A stretch of 64,000 nucleotides of DNA from an uncultured Eubacteriales bacterium (GCA_900553025.1 USBT01000001.1:13275-77274); one strand, 5' to 3'. Shown: positions 52,765-63,367, counted from the stretch's first letter. Numbers and translations are program-made. Notes: generated from the letters alone by a model not told the origin.

Positions 52765-53286
52765 TCAGTCAACTTCCAACTCATAAGTATTTACTGTCAC
52801 GAGTTCGTTTTTAAATGCTGACCTTATTTTTGTTTCTTTGCCTATGAATTTGAAGCCGTTCTTTTTTATTACGGCATTACTGGCATGATTTTCTTGGTCA
52901 GCTTCAATATATATTTTTTTGTGGCCCTGATTTTTTAATAGGTTTAGGAATGACTCAAAAGCTTCTGACATGTAGCCTTTGTTCCAATAGCCTCTTCCAA
53001 GGACATAACCGATTTCTGGAATGCATCCGTTGTATTCTACTACATCTATCATGCCTATTAGTTTATTCTCATTTCTAAGCTCAATCCCGTACCTGTAGCA
53101 ACCTTCTTCTTCGTACTCTTCTAGCCATCCTGCGAGAATGTTTTCTGTGACTTTGATATTTTCGTGAGGGTGCCAAGTTAAGTGTTTGGTCACTTCCTCA
53201 TCATTTGCCCAGACATCAAATATCATTTTTGCATCTTCTTTTACAAGTTTTCTTAAGATTAATCTTTTAGTTTCAATTTTTTCCAC
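52765..53286 (-). CDS. GNAT-family N-acetyltransferase (RimJ/RimL type)
   Basis: The 173-residue protein begins with the RimJ/L pattern METERLILRK-like (IETKRLILRKLVKEDA), then GMIDVVEYNGCIPEIGYVLGRGYWNKGYMSEAF, where the acetyl-CoA-binding loop lies, and ADQENHASNAVIKKNGFKFIGKE. It transfers an acetyl group from acetyl-CoA to an amine, perhaps an N-terminus or a small molecule. The start is GTG at 53286 after AAGGAGCACTT. It is a single gene converging on the aldolase gene. Confidence 0.9.
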   Translation of the reverse strand: MEKIETKRLILRKLVKEDAKMIFDVWANDEEVTKHLTWHPHENIKVTENILAGWLEEYEEEGCYRYGIELRNENKLIGMIDVVEYNGCIPEIGYVLGRGYWNKGYMSEAFESFLNLLKNQGHKKIYIEADQENHASNAVIKKNGFKFIGKETKIRSAFKNELVTVNTYELEVD

Positions 53287-53448
53287 AAGTGCTCCTTAAT
53301 TTAAACTTTATTTTTAACTCATTATACCATATTTTCTAAATTTGATTTATTATTGATAAAAATCTGAGTTAAACCAATTAAAAAACTTTATTTTTATAAT
53401 TTTTAGGGAAATAAAGAGTTCTAAAATATTTATTTACTAATGCATCTA

Positions 53449-54040
53449 TTAAATTAAATATGATTGACGGGGAAAAATGGATGAAATAAATGGAGTACAG
53501 GAAGCTCCGTTAAAAAAGATATTCTGTTTTACTTCAGTATTTGTCGCAATATAGTTAAATGCTTCTTCCAGCTTCTTATCTGTTTCCAATTGCTTTAACT
53601 CAACTCTATCAAGACGAGCAAACATCTCCTTGTTTGAAAGTAGAAATCTTCTCATCTCTACAAAGCTATTCATAATTTTAATGCTGACTTCCACGGCTAC
53701 ATCGCTTTTGAGCACAACTGAAAGCATTGCAATGCCTTGCTCTGTGAAAACATATGGCATATACCGACGGCCACCATGAGCATTGTCTTCACTTGAGGTC
53801 GCAAAATGCGATCTCAAGTACTCGTATTCATCTGCTGTTAAGCGAAACAAAAAATTCAGGAGGAAATCTATTTTTATTTCTTCTGACTTGTTCATTTAAT
53901 CTTTTGGTTGTAACCTGATATAAATTTGCTAAATCACTATCTACCATTACCTGCTTACCTCTAATGGTATAAATCATCTCCTGGATTTCTCTATTTTCAA
54001 TAATGACAAGATTTCGATCTTCTGTCACGCGTACCTCCAA
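53449..54040 (-). pseudogene. ORF6N-domain protein, frameshifted
   Basis: The reading from 54040 gives the first half of an ORF6N domain (IYTIRGKQVMVDSDLANLY, RRNKNRFPPEF), found in phage antirepressor-like and mobile-element proteins. The second half (LTADEYEYLRSHFATS, GGRRYMPYVFTEQGIAMLSVVL) is in another frame. The break is a run of six A at 53849-53854; one base fewer restores a continuous PPEFLFRLTADEYEYLRS. The C-terminus ends abnormally (SSIFPRQSYLI). It may be a decayed gene or a homopolymer sequencing error. Confidence 0.8.
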
Positions 54041-54232
54041 ATTATCCGCATTTCATTATCACTTACTTCTTATTTTGACAACTTATTTGCCATTTTATGG
54101 ATTCTTTTTCCATATTATACCATTAATGTGCTGGTATTAAAAGAGTAAAATTTTCCAGATTTACCTCAACGAATATTATACAACTCTTAAAGTTATGTGC
54201 TTTGTTTTAATCAAAAATATTAAGTCAGATAT

Positions 54233-54631
54233 TTATTCTATCTTTTTACGTTTAGAAATATTCTTATAAATCAATATCCCTACATAAACCATAATATATG
54301 CAATTGTATCATTGATAAATATATCTCTATAAGCATTAGGATGTAATTCAACAAAGAAGCCTGAAATAAATACATATAAAAAAGCAAGTAAAATAAAAAT
54401 CAAATATGGAATGAAACAATTTAATATTAAACTTTTAAAATTAATAGTTACAGCAATACTAACGATAATAGAGCCAACTAAAGTTAATATCGCCCTATCC
54501 AAAATATGAATATAAGTTTCATTTTCATTCCCCATCAACAAATTAATTATACAGCTTGTTACTGTTACAACCGTAAATATACTACAAAAGAGTATACCCA
54601 CACTCTTTAATAATCCTAAACTGATTTTCAT
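54233..54631 (-). CDS. Four-helix membrane protein of unknown function, 132 aa
   Basis: The product has hydrophobic segments near residues 7-30, 42-63, 68-93 and 105-125 and a basic C-terminus (KKIE). AGGATATG lies before the ATG and a good promoter lies upstream with a leader containing an AAAGCC/GGCTTT hairpin. The layout resembles small four-helix DUF families of Firmicutes, but I cannot assign one with confidence. Confidence 0.6.
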   Translation of the reverse strand: MKISLGLLKSVGILFCSIFTVVTVTSCIINLLMGNENETYIHILDRAILTLVGSIIVSIAVTINFKSLILNCFIPYLIFILLAFLYVFISGFFVELHPNAYRDIFINDTIAYIMVYVGILIYKNISKRKKIE

Positions 54632-54721
54632 AATACATATCCTAATCTATTATTCAAAGCCTACCTACAAAATGATATAAGGCTTTTTATTATTTCTTGC
54701 CTTATTGCACTTTGGTAATTA

Positions 54722-54751
54722 ATCATAACTCGTAAAACTCGCTCATGTCAA
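54722..54751 (-). promoter_or_regulatory. Sigma-A promoter for the 132-aa membrane protein
   Basis: TTGACA and TATGAT are 18 bases apart on the minus strand. The leader of about 80 bases before the ATG contains a hairpin of six paired bases (near 54656-54686). Confidence 0.6.
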
Positions 54752-55159
54752 CAACTTCCTTTTGAACCTGCTATTTCAGCTTTTTAGTATCAAAATAGTA
54801 TCCCTAAGGCAGTTTTCACGCTTTAAAATCAGTAAACCCCAGCGTTTTCAATGGTTATATAGCAGTAACATGTTTAATTCTGCTATTCAAACTCGCAAGG
54901 TTTGATGCGACCTCATTTGATTTTTAATCTTTTCCTATACTCTACAATTCAAAAATAGTGAATTTTTCACCCCTTATTTCTGGTTTCACACTTTTTTAGT
55001 ACCAATCCAGTACCAAAGACATTTTTCATCATTGTATGTAGTTCCGGTGACTTGCAGGTTGTTTTCATTATTCCTAGATAATCATCTGATGGATTGCAAG
55101 TCCACATTAAAATTGCAACTTAAAACATCTATTTCTGCAACTAAAATATTAGCAATATA
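54752..55159. other. Intergenic region without recognisable gene
   Basis: Neither strand shows a convincing frame or ribosome site. A small palindrome (GTGAATTTTTCAC) lies near 54958-54970. The composition suggests eroded sequence, consistent with decayed genes on both sides. Confidence 0.4.
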
Positions 55160-55571
55160 CTATGTAGCCGACATATACATACTCATATTTTCCATCTGTG
55201 GTTTAACATATAATTCATCCACACATTTAATTATTTTATGGTTAAGCAATACATCCGCAATAATTCCCATTTTATCCGACTGTAGCCTGTTCATAATCTC
55301 TTCTTTTTCAGAAACACTTCTATTTGCAGGTCGTCTATCATTAAAACTAAATTTATATGCTATATTTTCCATCATCTCAATAGTTTTATACTCTTCCCTT
55401 AGTCTACTATCTAAGTTGTACGGATTAACACAAGCATTTTCTCCACTCAAAATTGCATCTACAACATACAAATTTTCTACCGCCTTAATCTCATCATCCT
55501 TGCTTTTTTTGTTTAACTAATTCATATGCCTTAGAAATATAATCCGCATTGTATTTTACCATCCTTGCCAT
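55160..55571 (-). pseudogene. Unknown small protein, frameshifted at a homopolymer
   Basis: The ATG at 55571 follows GGAGGAAG and reads MARMVKYNADYISKAYELV, then hits a stop after a run of seven A (55504-55510). With six A the frame joins the long downstream frame that reads KDDEIKAVENLYVVDAILSGENA and ends at 55160, giving about 137 residues. The family is not recognised. The lesion matches the type seen in the two neighbouring broken genes. Confidence 0.6.
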
Positions 55572-55680
55572 TTATGCTTCCTCCAAATGATATGATTTAT
55601 TTTATACTAAACATATTCTATCACAATTCGTTGGTCGAAATTTGTCATATCATGGTAAGGATTCTTATTTTTCAATTGTA

Positions 55681-56031
55681 CTATTTTATAAGTGCTTCCC
55701 ACTCCTCTTCCTTAAATCCTACCAGTACCTTATCGTCGGTTATCACCATTGGTCTTTTTACCAACATTCCATTTGTAGCAAGTAATCTTAACTGTTCCTC
55801 TTCATTCGTTGACAGCAACTTATCTTTTAACTACATTCCTTTATAAACCAAGCCACTAGTATTGAAAAACTTCTTGAGTGGAAGCCACTCTGTTTGTACC
55901 ACGCTTTTAATTCGTCATAGGTCGGATTTTCTTCCGCAATATGACGCTCTGCATACTCTAGATTGTGAGCATCCAGCCATTTTTTTCGCCTTTTGGCAGG
56001 TTGAACACTTGGGATAACATAAAAATAACAT
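55681..56031 (-). pseudogene. ArsC/Spx-like reductase, multiply broken
   Basis: The reading starts MLFLCYPKCSTCQKAKK, with the CxxC of the ArsC/Spx thioredoxin-like family, after AGGAGG. It is broken by an extra base in a run of seven A (55980-55986), a missing base near 55875-55890 and an in-frame TAG at 55831-55833. Ignoring these, the parts read WLDAHNLEYAERHIAEENPTYDEL, KKFFNTSGLVYKGM and LLATNGMLVKRPMVITDDKVLVGFKEEEW, the full family length. Three lesions make this a true pseudogene. Confidence 0.85.
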
Positions 56032-56122
56032 TTTGAACCTCCTGTTTAACTTATAATCTCACACTTTCGATTTCTAATTGCAAACATTACCGCTTCTGGT
56101 ACATACCATCTTAGTCATCTCT

Positions 56123-57907
56123 TTATTTTTTTACATATCTTCTATTTTTAGTTGCTGCAGTACATTCTACTATACCCATTGCTACAAGTTCATTTAACAA
56201 TTGCCTTGTACGTGGTCCCTTCAATCCGATTGCATTTGCAATTTCTTCTGTACTATATAATTCTTCATTTTTCATATATTCTAATATCTGCTTCTGCCTT
56301 TTTGATAATTTAACAGTACTTTTTTCTGCTGATTCTGATACTTTTTCTGCTGATTTTTCTGCTGATTCTGATGCTTTTTTTACCAATTTATCTGATAATA
56401 ATTTCGCTGAATCAGCAATATCATTCCCAATCTTGGCAACCTCCATCAATGCATTTCCCATAGATTCATACTGAACTGTTGGCATAGAAAAAATGCTATT
56501 AGCAAATGCTGTTATTGCGGCTTCCATTCCTTCTGTCTTGGATATTGAAATATTTCCCAATGCATCTCCCAATTGTTGCTGAATTGCTTGAAAATTTTCC
56601 GGAGAGGTATCCAGTTTTTCTATTATCTGTTTCTCAAGCTCTTGCAGTTTCAATAACCACGCTGGTATCATACACAACTCAAGCGTTACCTGATTCAAGG
56701 TAGTATTCTCGACAAGCTCAGGTTCTATCCACCCTTCTTCCTTCCAAACAGCAAGGATAGTAGGAAAACCCGAACCAGCATTATCGCCAAAGCCAACCAT
56801 TCTTAGCATAGTCTGCATATGAGGATTTCTTGGTTTCGAATTACCTCCATGAAAAATCTCCTCAATCGGCAGCTTTAACGTACCCGGATTCGTAAATTCA
56901 AAGCTCTTACTCCTCTTTATAATCTTCAGCGTTCCTGCATCCATCAAATAATCCGAATGTATAATAAGATTAACAAATGCCTCACGCACCGCCTTATGAA
57001 CCGACGTCTCATCAATACGCTGCAAGCCTTCCAACTTGAACGGTTTTGGCAAATCCTCCGTCAATTTAGGTGTAACCTTTGAAAAGAAATTAAAGAGATT
57101 ATTTTCCCAGGTACCATCATAGGTAATTCTATCATTCCAGCGAACATCCACAGTTACCTCTGTTTCGTTACGGTAGTCCATAAATACATTCGAAAAATTT
57201 TCTCTAATTGCCTGACCAGTTCCAAACATCATAAGTCCGGCAAGTGAAAGCCCCTCTACACCTGTTCTTCTATCTTTTCTGTACCCACCAAGCTTTTCAA
57301 GGAATGCTTTATCATCAAGAGGATTCCATACATGTCCTTCATTTCTGATTTCAAAAATTTTACGATATTTTCTGAGTGTCTCCTTATCAATATCATCCAT
57401 GGTGTAATGTTCAAGAATCATACTATCATTACCATCCGGATTCTGGTCACGAATCATACCTTTTACTTCATACCTGGTGGCATGATAATCGCCTTCATGA
57501 TTCCTTTTGTAGGTACCCTTATATGGATTTTCTCCCACATATACCGGTCGCATATTAAATTCCGCTCTTGGAACCTGAATAACCATCAGACTAACCTCAT
57601 CTTCTTCAACCAGAAAAACATTTTCATCCTTTAAAATATTTACATTAACCTTGCTACCATTGATAGTATTCCAAAAATCCTCCATCTGCTTCTTTGGATT
57701 CTCTATTCCTTGCATTACAAATCTTTCTTCCGGCTTTATCTTAGTTTTATCTTCCTTAACACCAAGAATAATATAACCACCCTTTGTATTCGCAAAGGCA
57801 GAATATGATTCATAGGTAGATTTTGGCACACTCGACTCTGCATTTTTGCACTCTATATCAACTTTTTCGCCTTGATAGATCAGGCTCTTTAATTCCTGCA
57901 TGTCCAT
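56123..57907 (-). CDS. AlbA_2 (Schlafen-like) ATP-binding transcriptional regulator
   Basis: The 594-residue protein has an AlbA_2/divergent-AAA domain at residues 1-130 (KVDIECKNAESSVPKSTYESYSAFANTKGGYIILGV), a HATPase_c_4-like region with HKAVREAFVNLIIHSDY near 295-312 and DNAGSGF near 372, a helical segment, a low-complexity stretch of SAEKS/SESAEK repeats near 509-532 and a C-terminal winged helix (STEEIANAIGLKGPRTRQLLNELVAMG). Such proteins are abundant in mobile and defence-rich regions and are presumed DNA-binding regulators. AAGGTG precedes the ATG. It lies 125 bases downstream of the SfsA-like gene. Confidence 0.88.
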   Translation of the reverse strand: MDMQELKSLIYQGEKVDIECKNAESSVPKSTYESYSAFANTKGGYIILGVKEDKTKIKPEERFVMQGIENPKKQMEDFWNTINGSKVNVNILKDENVFLVEEDEVSLMVIQVPRAEFNMRPVYVGENPYKGTYKRNHEGDYHATRYEVKGMIRDQNPDGNDSMILEHYTMDDIDKETLRKYRKIFEIRNEGHVWNPLDDKAFLEKLGGYRKDRRTGVEGLSLAGLMMFGTGQAIRENFSNVFMDYRNETEVTVDVRWNDRITYDGTWENNLFNFFSKVTPKLTEDLPKPFKLEGLQRIDETSVHKAVREAFVNLIIHSDYLMDAGTLKIIKRSKSFEFTNPGTLKLPIEEIFHGGNSKPRNPHMQTMLRMVGFGDNAGSGFPTILAVWKEEGWIEPELVENTTLNQVTLELCMIPAWLLKLQELEKQIIEKLDTSPENFQAIQQQLGDALGNISISKTEGMEAAITAFANSIFSMPTVQYESMGNALMEVAKIGNDIADSAKLLSDKLVKKASESAEKSAEKVSESAEKSTVKLSKRQKQILEYMKNEELYSTEEIANAIGLKGPRTRQLLNELVAMGIVECTAATKNRRYVKK

Positions 57908-58032
57908 AGTGACACCTTCTTTCTATAATAGCTCAACCCCTCTTAGCTGTCATAATATTAAAATTTTCCACATAGCGTATGAAATTTGTATGTATCACAT
58001 TTACATTATCAGCATAGAATCCAACAAACACA

Positions 58033-58716
58033 TCAAACAATTGCCAGTCCCTTATTCAACAAAATCAACTCATTCTTAACTTTACAATTAAATGCATGTA
58101 CACTCATTCCTAGGTCAATACACTCTTTAAACTCTACGTAAAATTGTGTACTCCTTAATAATTGAATACTCTTAACATATGGATTCAAAGAAACAATAAT
58201 GTAATCCACTCTATATCCTGCTTGTAGCAATTCCCTTATCTTATTTAGTTGATTTAACGAACGCTCGGAGTATACTGTAGGAAATACAGCAGTATCATTT
58301 GCAGATATGACGCTCTTTATTTCAACAATGGTCCTAGTATCTTCAATATACAAATCACATTTGTATTTATCTACATTCTTTTCCCTCGACCATTTTTTTC
58401 TTTTCCCTAGATATGACAGTTTTCTACCTTGTATCGCATATTCTACTAATCTGTTTGCATAAGAAGTATTTAATACTATATAACTCCTCTTGAATTTTAC
58501 TGCCACAACGGCAAAGGCAGTTCTAGCTTTTTTTGCTACCGTTGGCATTAACAGTACTTCTTTCCCCTCCAACTGCAAAAAATTGCTCAAATGGCAGGAG
58601 GAGGGTATATAGCATACTTCCACCTTACCATCAATAACGGCCTCACATAGAAATCTATTTTTCAATTCTCTCACAAATTGACCAGCAATACACTTTTCTA
58701 ATGATATATTACTCAT
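58033..58716 (-). CDS. SfsA-like DNA/RNA nuclease
   Basis: The 227-residue protein has the SfsA layout: an N-terminal OB-like part (GQFVRELKNRFLCEAVIDGKVEVCYIPSSC) and a restriction-type nuclease core with the acidic KYKCDLYIED and IVEIKSVIS, giving the D...ExK metal site. SfsA proteins were named for sugar fermentation but are now annotated as nucleases. This one is divergent and lies inside an island, overlapping the translocase gene by eight bases, so it is translationally coupled. A nuclease subunit working with the translocase is a reasonable inference. Confidence 0.8.
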   Translation of the reverse strand: MSNISLEKCIAGQFVRELKNRFLCEAVIDGKVEVCYIPSSCHLSNFLQLEGKEVLLMPTVAKKARTAFAVVAVKFKRSYIVLNTSYANRLVEYAIQGRKLSYLGKRKKWSREKNVDKYKCDLYIEDTRTIVEIKSVISANDTAVFPTVYSERSLNQLNKIRELLQAGYRVDYIIVSLNPYVKSIQLLRSTQFYVEFKECIDLGMSVHAFNCKVKNELILLNKGLAIV

Positions 58717-61700
58717 CTTTAAATTTCCTTAAGTACTCTTGCAAATCTTCCTCCGAAATATAAAAGCCTTGCATTCTATAATAATCAGTCTCCGTAATTG
58801 CAAGCATATCTCCTTTTCCTAATAAATCCTCTGCACCTGTTCTATCCAGTATCGTCATAGAATCCTGATGCGCTGGTAACCTAAATGATATTCTTACAGG
58901 AATATTGGCCTTCAATGCTGTAGTCACAATAGAAGCACTCGGACGCTGAGTTGCAATAACTAAATGAATTCCTAGATTTCTTACTCGCTGAGCTAGCATA
59001 CATAATCTGGCTTCAAAATCCTTTCTAATCCCAAGCATTTCCGCCGCCTTAACTAAATCTGCGTATTCATCTATGAAAACAACCAATCTTTTCATTGGAT
59101 TAGATGGATTTTTAGCATTATAAGATTCTATATCTCTGCTATTGTTCGCTATTAGTAACTGTGTTCTATGTTCCTTCTCAGTACTATTGATTTCATCCAA
59201 CATATTCAACGCCTCTTCTGGGTCAGTAATAATCTTGTTATCTCGCAAATGTGGAAGCCCTTTAAAAAAGTGAAAATCTGTTTGCTTTGGATCCACAATT
59301 ACTATTTGTAGGTTATCCTTCGAATGCTTACTTATCAAGCTAACTATCATAGAATACAAGAACACCGTTTTTCCTGAACCAGTTGTACCAGATATCAATA
59401 TATGAGGTGCCTTTGACACATCAAGAATATCTATGTTACTATCCGGTTTTTGTCCTGCCAATATATCAAGTCTACCACTAGAAGCATTAAGCAGGTTCAA
59501 ATTCTCCAATAACTTGAGTTCGTTACCGTTTCTCTCAAACGGAACATCCATACCCACATAGCGTGTTCCTTTGATATTATCAATCATAATCTCACCAAAG
59601 GCTTCTATTTCTCGCGATATATCTTGCTTATATTTTTTTAAATTCTTAATAGTTTCTCCTGAACGAAGTTCTATTTTAAATCTTACAAAACGGGATGCTA
59701 ATAAAACATTTTCTTCAGTTATGGGCACTGCTTTAATCCCAAAATCTCTCAACACCTTATTAAGGCGGTAGCACTTTTCTTTTATAAATAATGCTTCCTG
59801 CTCTTTTTCTGGCGTATGATCCATATTTACATCTTCTGTTTCTTCTTGCACTTCCTTTATCTGTTCAGTTGCCATATTTGTTGCGTCACTAATAATTCCC
59901 GTTTTTTCATCATTGTTCTCTGTCATAGCCTCTGATACATCATTATCTATATCCGAAACATTAACTTTGTTTTCGCCATTAACAAATATTTTATTCGCTT
60001 GTTCGGCTTGCAAAAATGCATTTTCATCAACTACATTACCAGCTAATATTTTCTGAATATCTTCACTACCAATCTTAGTAAAAATAATCTTGTTGCCAAC
60101 CAAAGAATCGCCAGCCTCAAGAATTTCACTCTTTGTATCTGCCGAATTAAAATCAACAAAAAATATGTTTTTCTTGATTTTTAGATCTAACTCTCCGGCA
60201 AACAGTTGATTTAATTTTTCCGTCAAGTTATGCTTTTCAGTATTAGTAAGATCTGCACTATACAAGCTTTCAAATACGTGATGACGCAAAATTTCTCGTC
60301 TTGATACTGTTGTTATCTTTTCACTTCTTCCAAATATCTCCTTAATCAGGTTATCTAACACGCACACCTGCTCTACTGCATGTCCTGATATTTGTTCACC
60401 ACAAATTCTAAAATCACCATTCCCAGTTTTCACCTCAATAAGGTCTACTCGAATATCATCCCCCCGAAGATTAATACCTATCAAATCAGGCAGGATACCC
60501 TCCTCCCTTTCAGAAAGCCACTCTCTTGCCAGTTGTGTATCTAATCCTACAAGTAATGCGTCACTATTTCCTTTTAAATAAGATATAGCAGCTATGCCAA
60601 GACCTAAACTACCCTTTCCATGATTATCATCGAAGATTCTATTGGTGGAATGTGAAACTATGCTAAGCAATCCATCATCATTTACTGATCTGATTGTTTT
60701 TATCATATTTTTCAAGCCTTTTTCAGTTGCAATGTAGTTACCCAAGTTCTCTATAGTTTTTTTATATCCCAAAGAAAACTTTCTACTATTTTTAGAATAA
60801 ATACCTATTGAACGACATTCATCCTCCTTATAAAATAGCTTTTCACTTTCTGATTGCAACGAAATATCCCAGCTTTTTAAATTTTGGTCAAGAATAATCA
60901 TCCAATCTGTATTTTCAAGTAAACTATTATAGGTTTCCTTTTTTATAGGCGATCTACTAAATATACTCGTATGTGCAAAGCTTGAAGAATGCTCATTAAG
61001 CTTCTCTAGTATACTTGAATAATACGAAAAAATGCCACCCTCGTTAGATGGTCTAATATCCACCTCGTCCTTGAACGGATTATATTGATAAACCATTGGC
61101 ACGCACAAAGGATGAATGTGATTATATCGTTCACTCCTAGCTGTGCGAATTTCCTTTTCGTTAGGGTCAAAAATTACAATTAAATGCTGCTTCTTTTTGC
61201 TTAATTCCAATAATAACTTATCATAATCTATAGTCTCATTTTTAATATTCAAGGAGAAGTGCATATTTTTTGCATTTTTTATTTTTCCTAAAAGGCCTTC
61301 TTGTAAGGATTTGTCCGTTATCTCAACCCAATGACTCGGTGCTTCCTTTGTCCTATATATTGATATATCTACACCAAATGAACTCAAATCTCTTTCCGCA
61401 TCTAACTTTTTCAGCATCGCAATTACATTTTCTACAGAAGGTGGATTCACGAATGTTATTCTTAGCATCATGCTTGAATGCGGATATAAACACATATACC
61501 TTGCAACGCTTTGTTTAACAACTTCAATTCCACTATTACCTTCATTAATCTGCGGTTGAGTTGAATATATAGGTAAATTACCGAGTTTTCCAGCTATAGG
61601 AAGATATACTACTCCTTCTTCTCTAAGCATTTTAGTAATCATAACAATAGACACTGGTTCTGGAATATCCTCTGCCTTTCGTATTATGAAGCTTTTATCA

Positions 61701-63367
61701 TCCTCATTAATTGAAGCAAACTCACTTCCATCTATACCCTTTGACTCAAGTATTTCCTCTGCCAAACGTACATATTTCCACAAATACATCGGATTCATCG
61801 GTGTTGGAATAGCATGAAATTTGCTTTCTCCTATCACAAATACATAATCCATAGCCATAATATAGTTTACAATATCTTTTGCTACACTTTGCGCAATCAT
61901 AGTGCTTATTTTAGAAAATTCTACATTAATTGCAGCAAGTAGCTTTTCATACGCGTTAATATAATCCGAGAAGATTTTTATGTTACTAATAACTTGCAGC
62001 ATAGGTATATCGTGCAAGCGTTCAGCAATCGAGTAGCCTTCCATTTCATCCCTGATCTGGCCATACTCATCTTTTACCAATCGAGTATATTCATCATATA
62101 TAATATCACGGAATAACAAATATTCATCAAAAGCATTAACAATAGACAAATCTGGAATATATTGCAGAGATGTCTTTAACCAATCCTTTATCTGTTTAAT
62201 AAATTTTTCTCCAAAATCCTCGTGATCATATTTATCATTATAACCGTCTATAGCTGCTCTTACATTGTCAACCTCCGCAAAAATACAAGCTCCATAATTT
62301 CTTTTTGATAACATTTTCGTTGCCACAGTTTTTGAAACAGGCTCTCTACTTACCTGCATTTTACTGTCGCCCACCTCTACTTCCAGTGTTTCTAGTTTAT
62401 CTGGGTTCTCTTGATTTTTAACTCTCTCTACAAATTCTGATATTACCTCTTCTATTTCTTCCTTACTGCCATCAAAAATCAACTGCGTTGCTGCTGTTGT
62501 TTGAGATATTTTTCCACCACTGCCTTTCTTTTTGCCAGTGGGTTTCTTTTTTGATGCAGACACAGCCTTCAAGCAGGCTTCAACCTCTTCGATATCCATA
62601 TCGATCAGTATATTGATATCCTTTATATCTCTATACTTTAAAATCAACTTTGTAACTGAACTTTCAGGATGCTTAGTATAATAGTTATTAATGCCCTGTC
62701 GCTCCTTTTGCTCCAATCCACCAATTCTTTTAACAATAGCTGCATTACGCTTTATGCTTTTTACAAATTCATCAACACCAACATTGCCAATTGCAAACGA
62801 CTTATCCGCGCACAAGCCCAATTTATATAGGTTAGTGCGAATCACCTGCGGAAGTTCTTCCTTACTTGCAGACATAATATCGCCTAAATATGCTAAAACA
62901 TTTTCAAAACTCAACATTGATTGTATGCTTTTTCTTTTCAATGCTCTTATCAAATTTATAATCGTAGAATTTTTGTCTTCAATATGACTCATGCTATAAT
63001 CGCAAATAGACTTATAGGTTCCTGTCATATTAATTTCCTCAAACCATCTCAACGAAGAAAGCTTCTCAATATCCTGCCTTTTTATAATAAGAATTCTAAA
63101 CACGCTTTCATCACCAGTATTTCTGGATATTTCTGCCTCCTCGACTGTATAAAAAAGACGTATACTATCCCTTTCCACCAATTCCATAGACTCAATCTCT
63201 TTTTCATAAAACCCCAAGAAGAATATTTCAGCCTTCTTATTTAAATTTATATTAGACACAAGATCTGCATAATTGACATAAGGAATATTAATCAATGAAA
63301 CGCCAAAGCTTCCATCATTGCATTTCTTAGATATAGTTTCTGCAATAACTTTAGTTAATAAATCCAT
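58709..63367 (-). CDS. Large FtsK/SpoIIIE-type DNA translocase with internal PD-(D/E)XK-like motif
   Basis: The 1552-residue protein ends in an FtsK/HerA-type motor: Walker A GTTGSGKT near 1326, Walker B VVFIDEYADL near 1430, RVRNLGIHLVIATQRPSASIVT and the DLLGKGDMLA element. Near 960-980 a sequence PDLIGINL...LIEVKTGNG has the spacing of a restriction-type nuclease centre. A lysine-rich patch lies near 266-283 and an acidic linker near 1130-1190. The first 950 residues are unrecognised. The ATG at 63367 follows GGAGG and overlaps the upstream stop as TGATG. The form recalls translocases of restriction systems such as DptH, but identity is not established. Confidence 0.85.
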   Translation of the reverse strand: MDLLTKVIAETISKKCNDGSFGVSLINIPYVNYADLVSNINLNKKAEIFFLGFYEKEIESMELVERDSIRLFYTVEEAEISRNTGDESVFRILIIKRQDIEKLSSLRWFEEINMTGTYKSICDYSMSHIEDKNSTIINLIRALKRKSIQSMLSFENVLAYLGDIMSASKEELPQVIRTNLYKLGLCADKSFAIGNVGVDEFVKSIKRNAAIVKRIGGLEQKERQGINNYYTKHPESSVTKLILKYRDIKDINILIDMDIEEVEACLKAVSASKKKPTGKKKGSGGKISQTTAATQLIFDGSKEEIEEVISEFVERVKNQENPDKLETLEVEVGDSKMQVSREPVSKTVATKMLSKRNYGACIFAEVDNVRAAIDGYNDKYDHEDFGEKFIKQIKDWLKTSLQYIPDLSIVNAFDEYLLFRDIIYDEYTRLVKDEYGQIRDEMEGYSIAERLHDIPMLQVISNIKIFSDYINAYEKLLAAINVEFSKISTMIAQSVAKDIVNYIMAMDYVFVIGESKFHAIPTPMNPMYLWKYVRLAEEILESKGIDGSEFASINEDDKSFIIRKAEDIPEPVSIVMITKMLREEGVVYLPIAGKLGNLPIYSTQPQINEGNSGIEVVKQSVARYMCLYPHSSMMLRITFVNPPSVENVIAMLKKLDAERDLSSFGVDISIYRTKEAPSHWVEITDKSLQEGLLGKIKNAKNMHFSLNIKNETIDYDKLLLELSKKKQHLIVIFDPNEKEIRTARSERYNHIHPLCVPMVYQYNPFKDEVDIRPSNEGGIFSYYSSILEKLNEHSSSFAHTSIFSRSPIKKETYNSLLENTDWMIILDQNLKSWDISLQSESEKLFYKEDECRSIGIYSKNSRKFSLGYKKTIENLGNYIATEKGLKNMIKTIRSVNDDGLLSIVSHSTNRIFDDNHGKGSLGLGIAAISYLKGNSDALLVGLDTQLAREWLSEREEGILPDLIGINLRGDDIRVDLIEVKTGNGDFRICGEQISGHAVEQVCVLDNLIKEIFGRSEKITTVSRREILRHHVFESLYSADLTNTEKHNLTEKLNQLFAGELDLKIKKNIFFVDFNSADTKSEILEAGDSLVGNKIIFTKIGSEDIQKILAGNVVDENAFLQAEQANKIFVNGENKVNVSDIDNDVSEAMTENNDEKTGIISDATNMATEQIKEVQEETEDVNMDHTPEKEQEALFIKEKCYRLNKVLRDFGIKAVPITEENVLLASRFVRFKIELRSGETIKNLKKYKQDISREIEAFGEIMIDNIKGTRYVGMDVPFERNGNELKLLENLNLLNASSGRLDILAGQKPDSNIDILDVSKAPHILISGTTGSGKTVFLYSMIVSLISKHSKDNLQIVIVDPKQTDFHFFKGLPHLRDNKIITDPEEALNMLDEINSTEKEHRTQLLIANNSRDIESYNAKNPSNPMKRLVVFIDEYADLVKAAEMLGIRKDFEARLCMLAQRVRNLGIHLVIATQRPSASIVTTALKANIPVRISFRLPAHQDSMTILDRTGAEDLLGKGDMLAITETDYYRMQGFYISEEDLQEYLRKFKDE

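Noticed and set aside
55032..55520. 162-codon plus-strand frame over the region
   Set aside because: It lacks a ribosome site; the minus strand has a strong site and a continuous frame apart from one homopolymer base.
58709..63367. Assignment of the large motor protein as DptH of a Dnd restriction set
   Set aside because: The architecture is similar, but no DptF- or DptG-like gene is visible and I cannot run the profile search that would decide.
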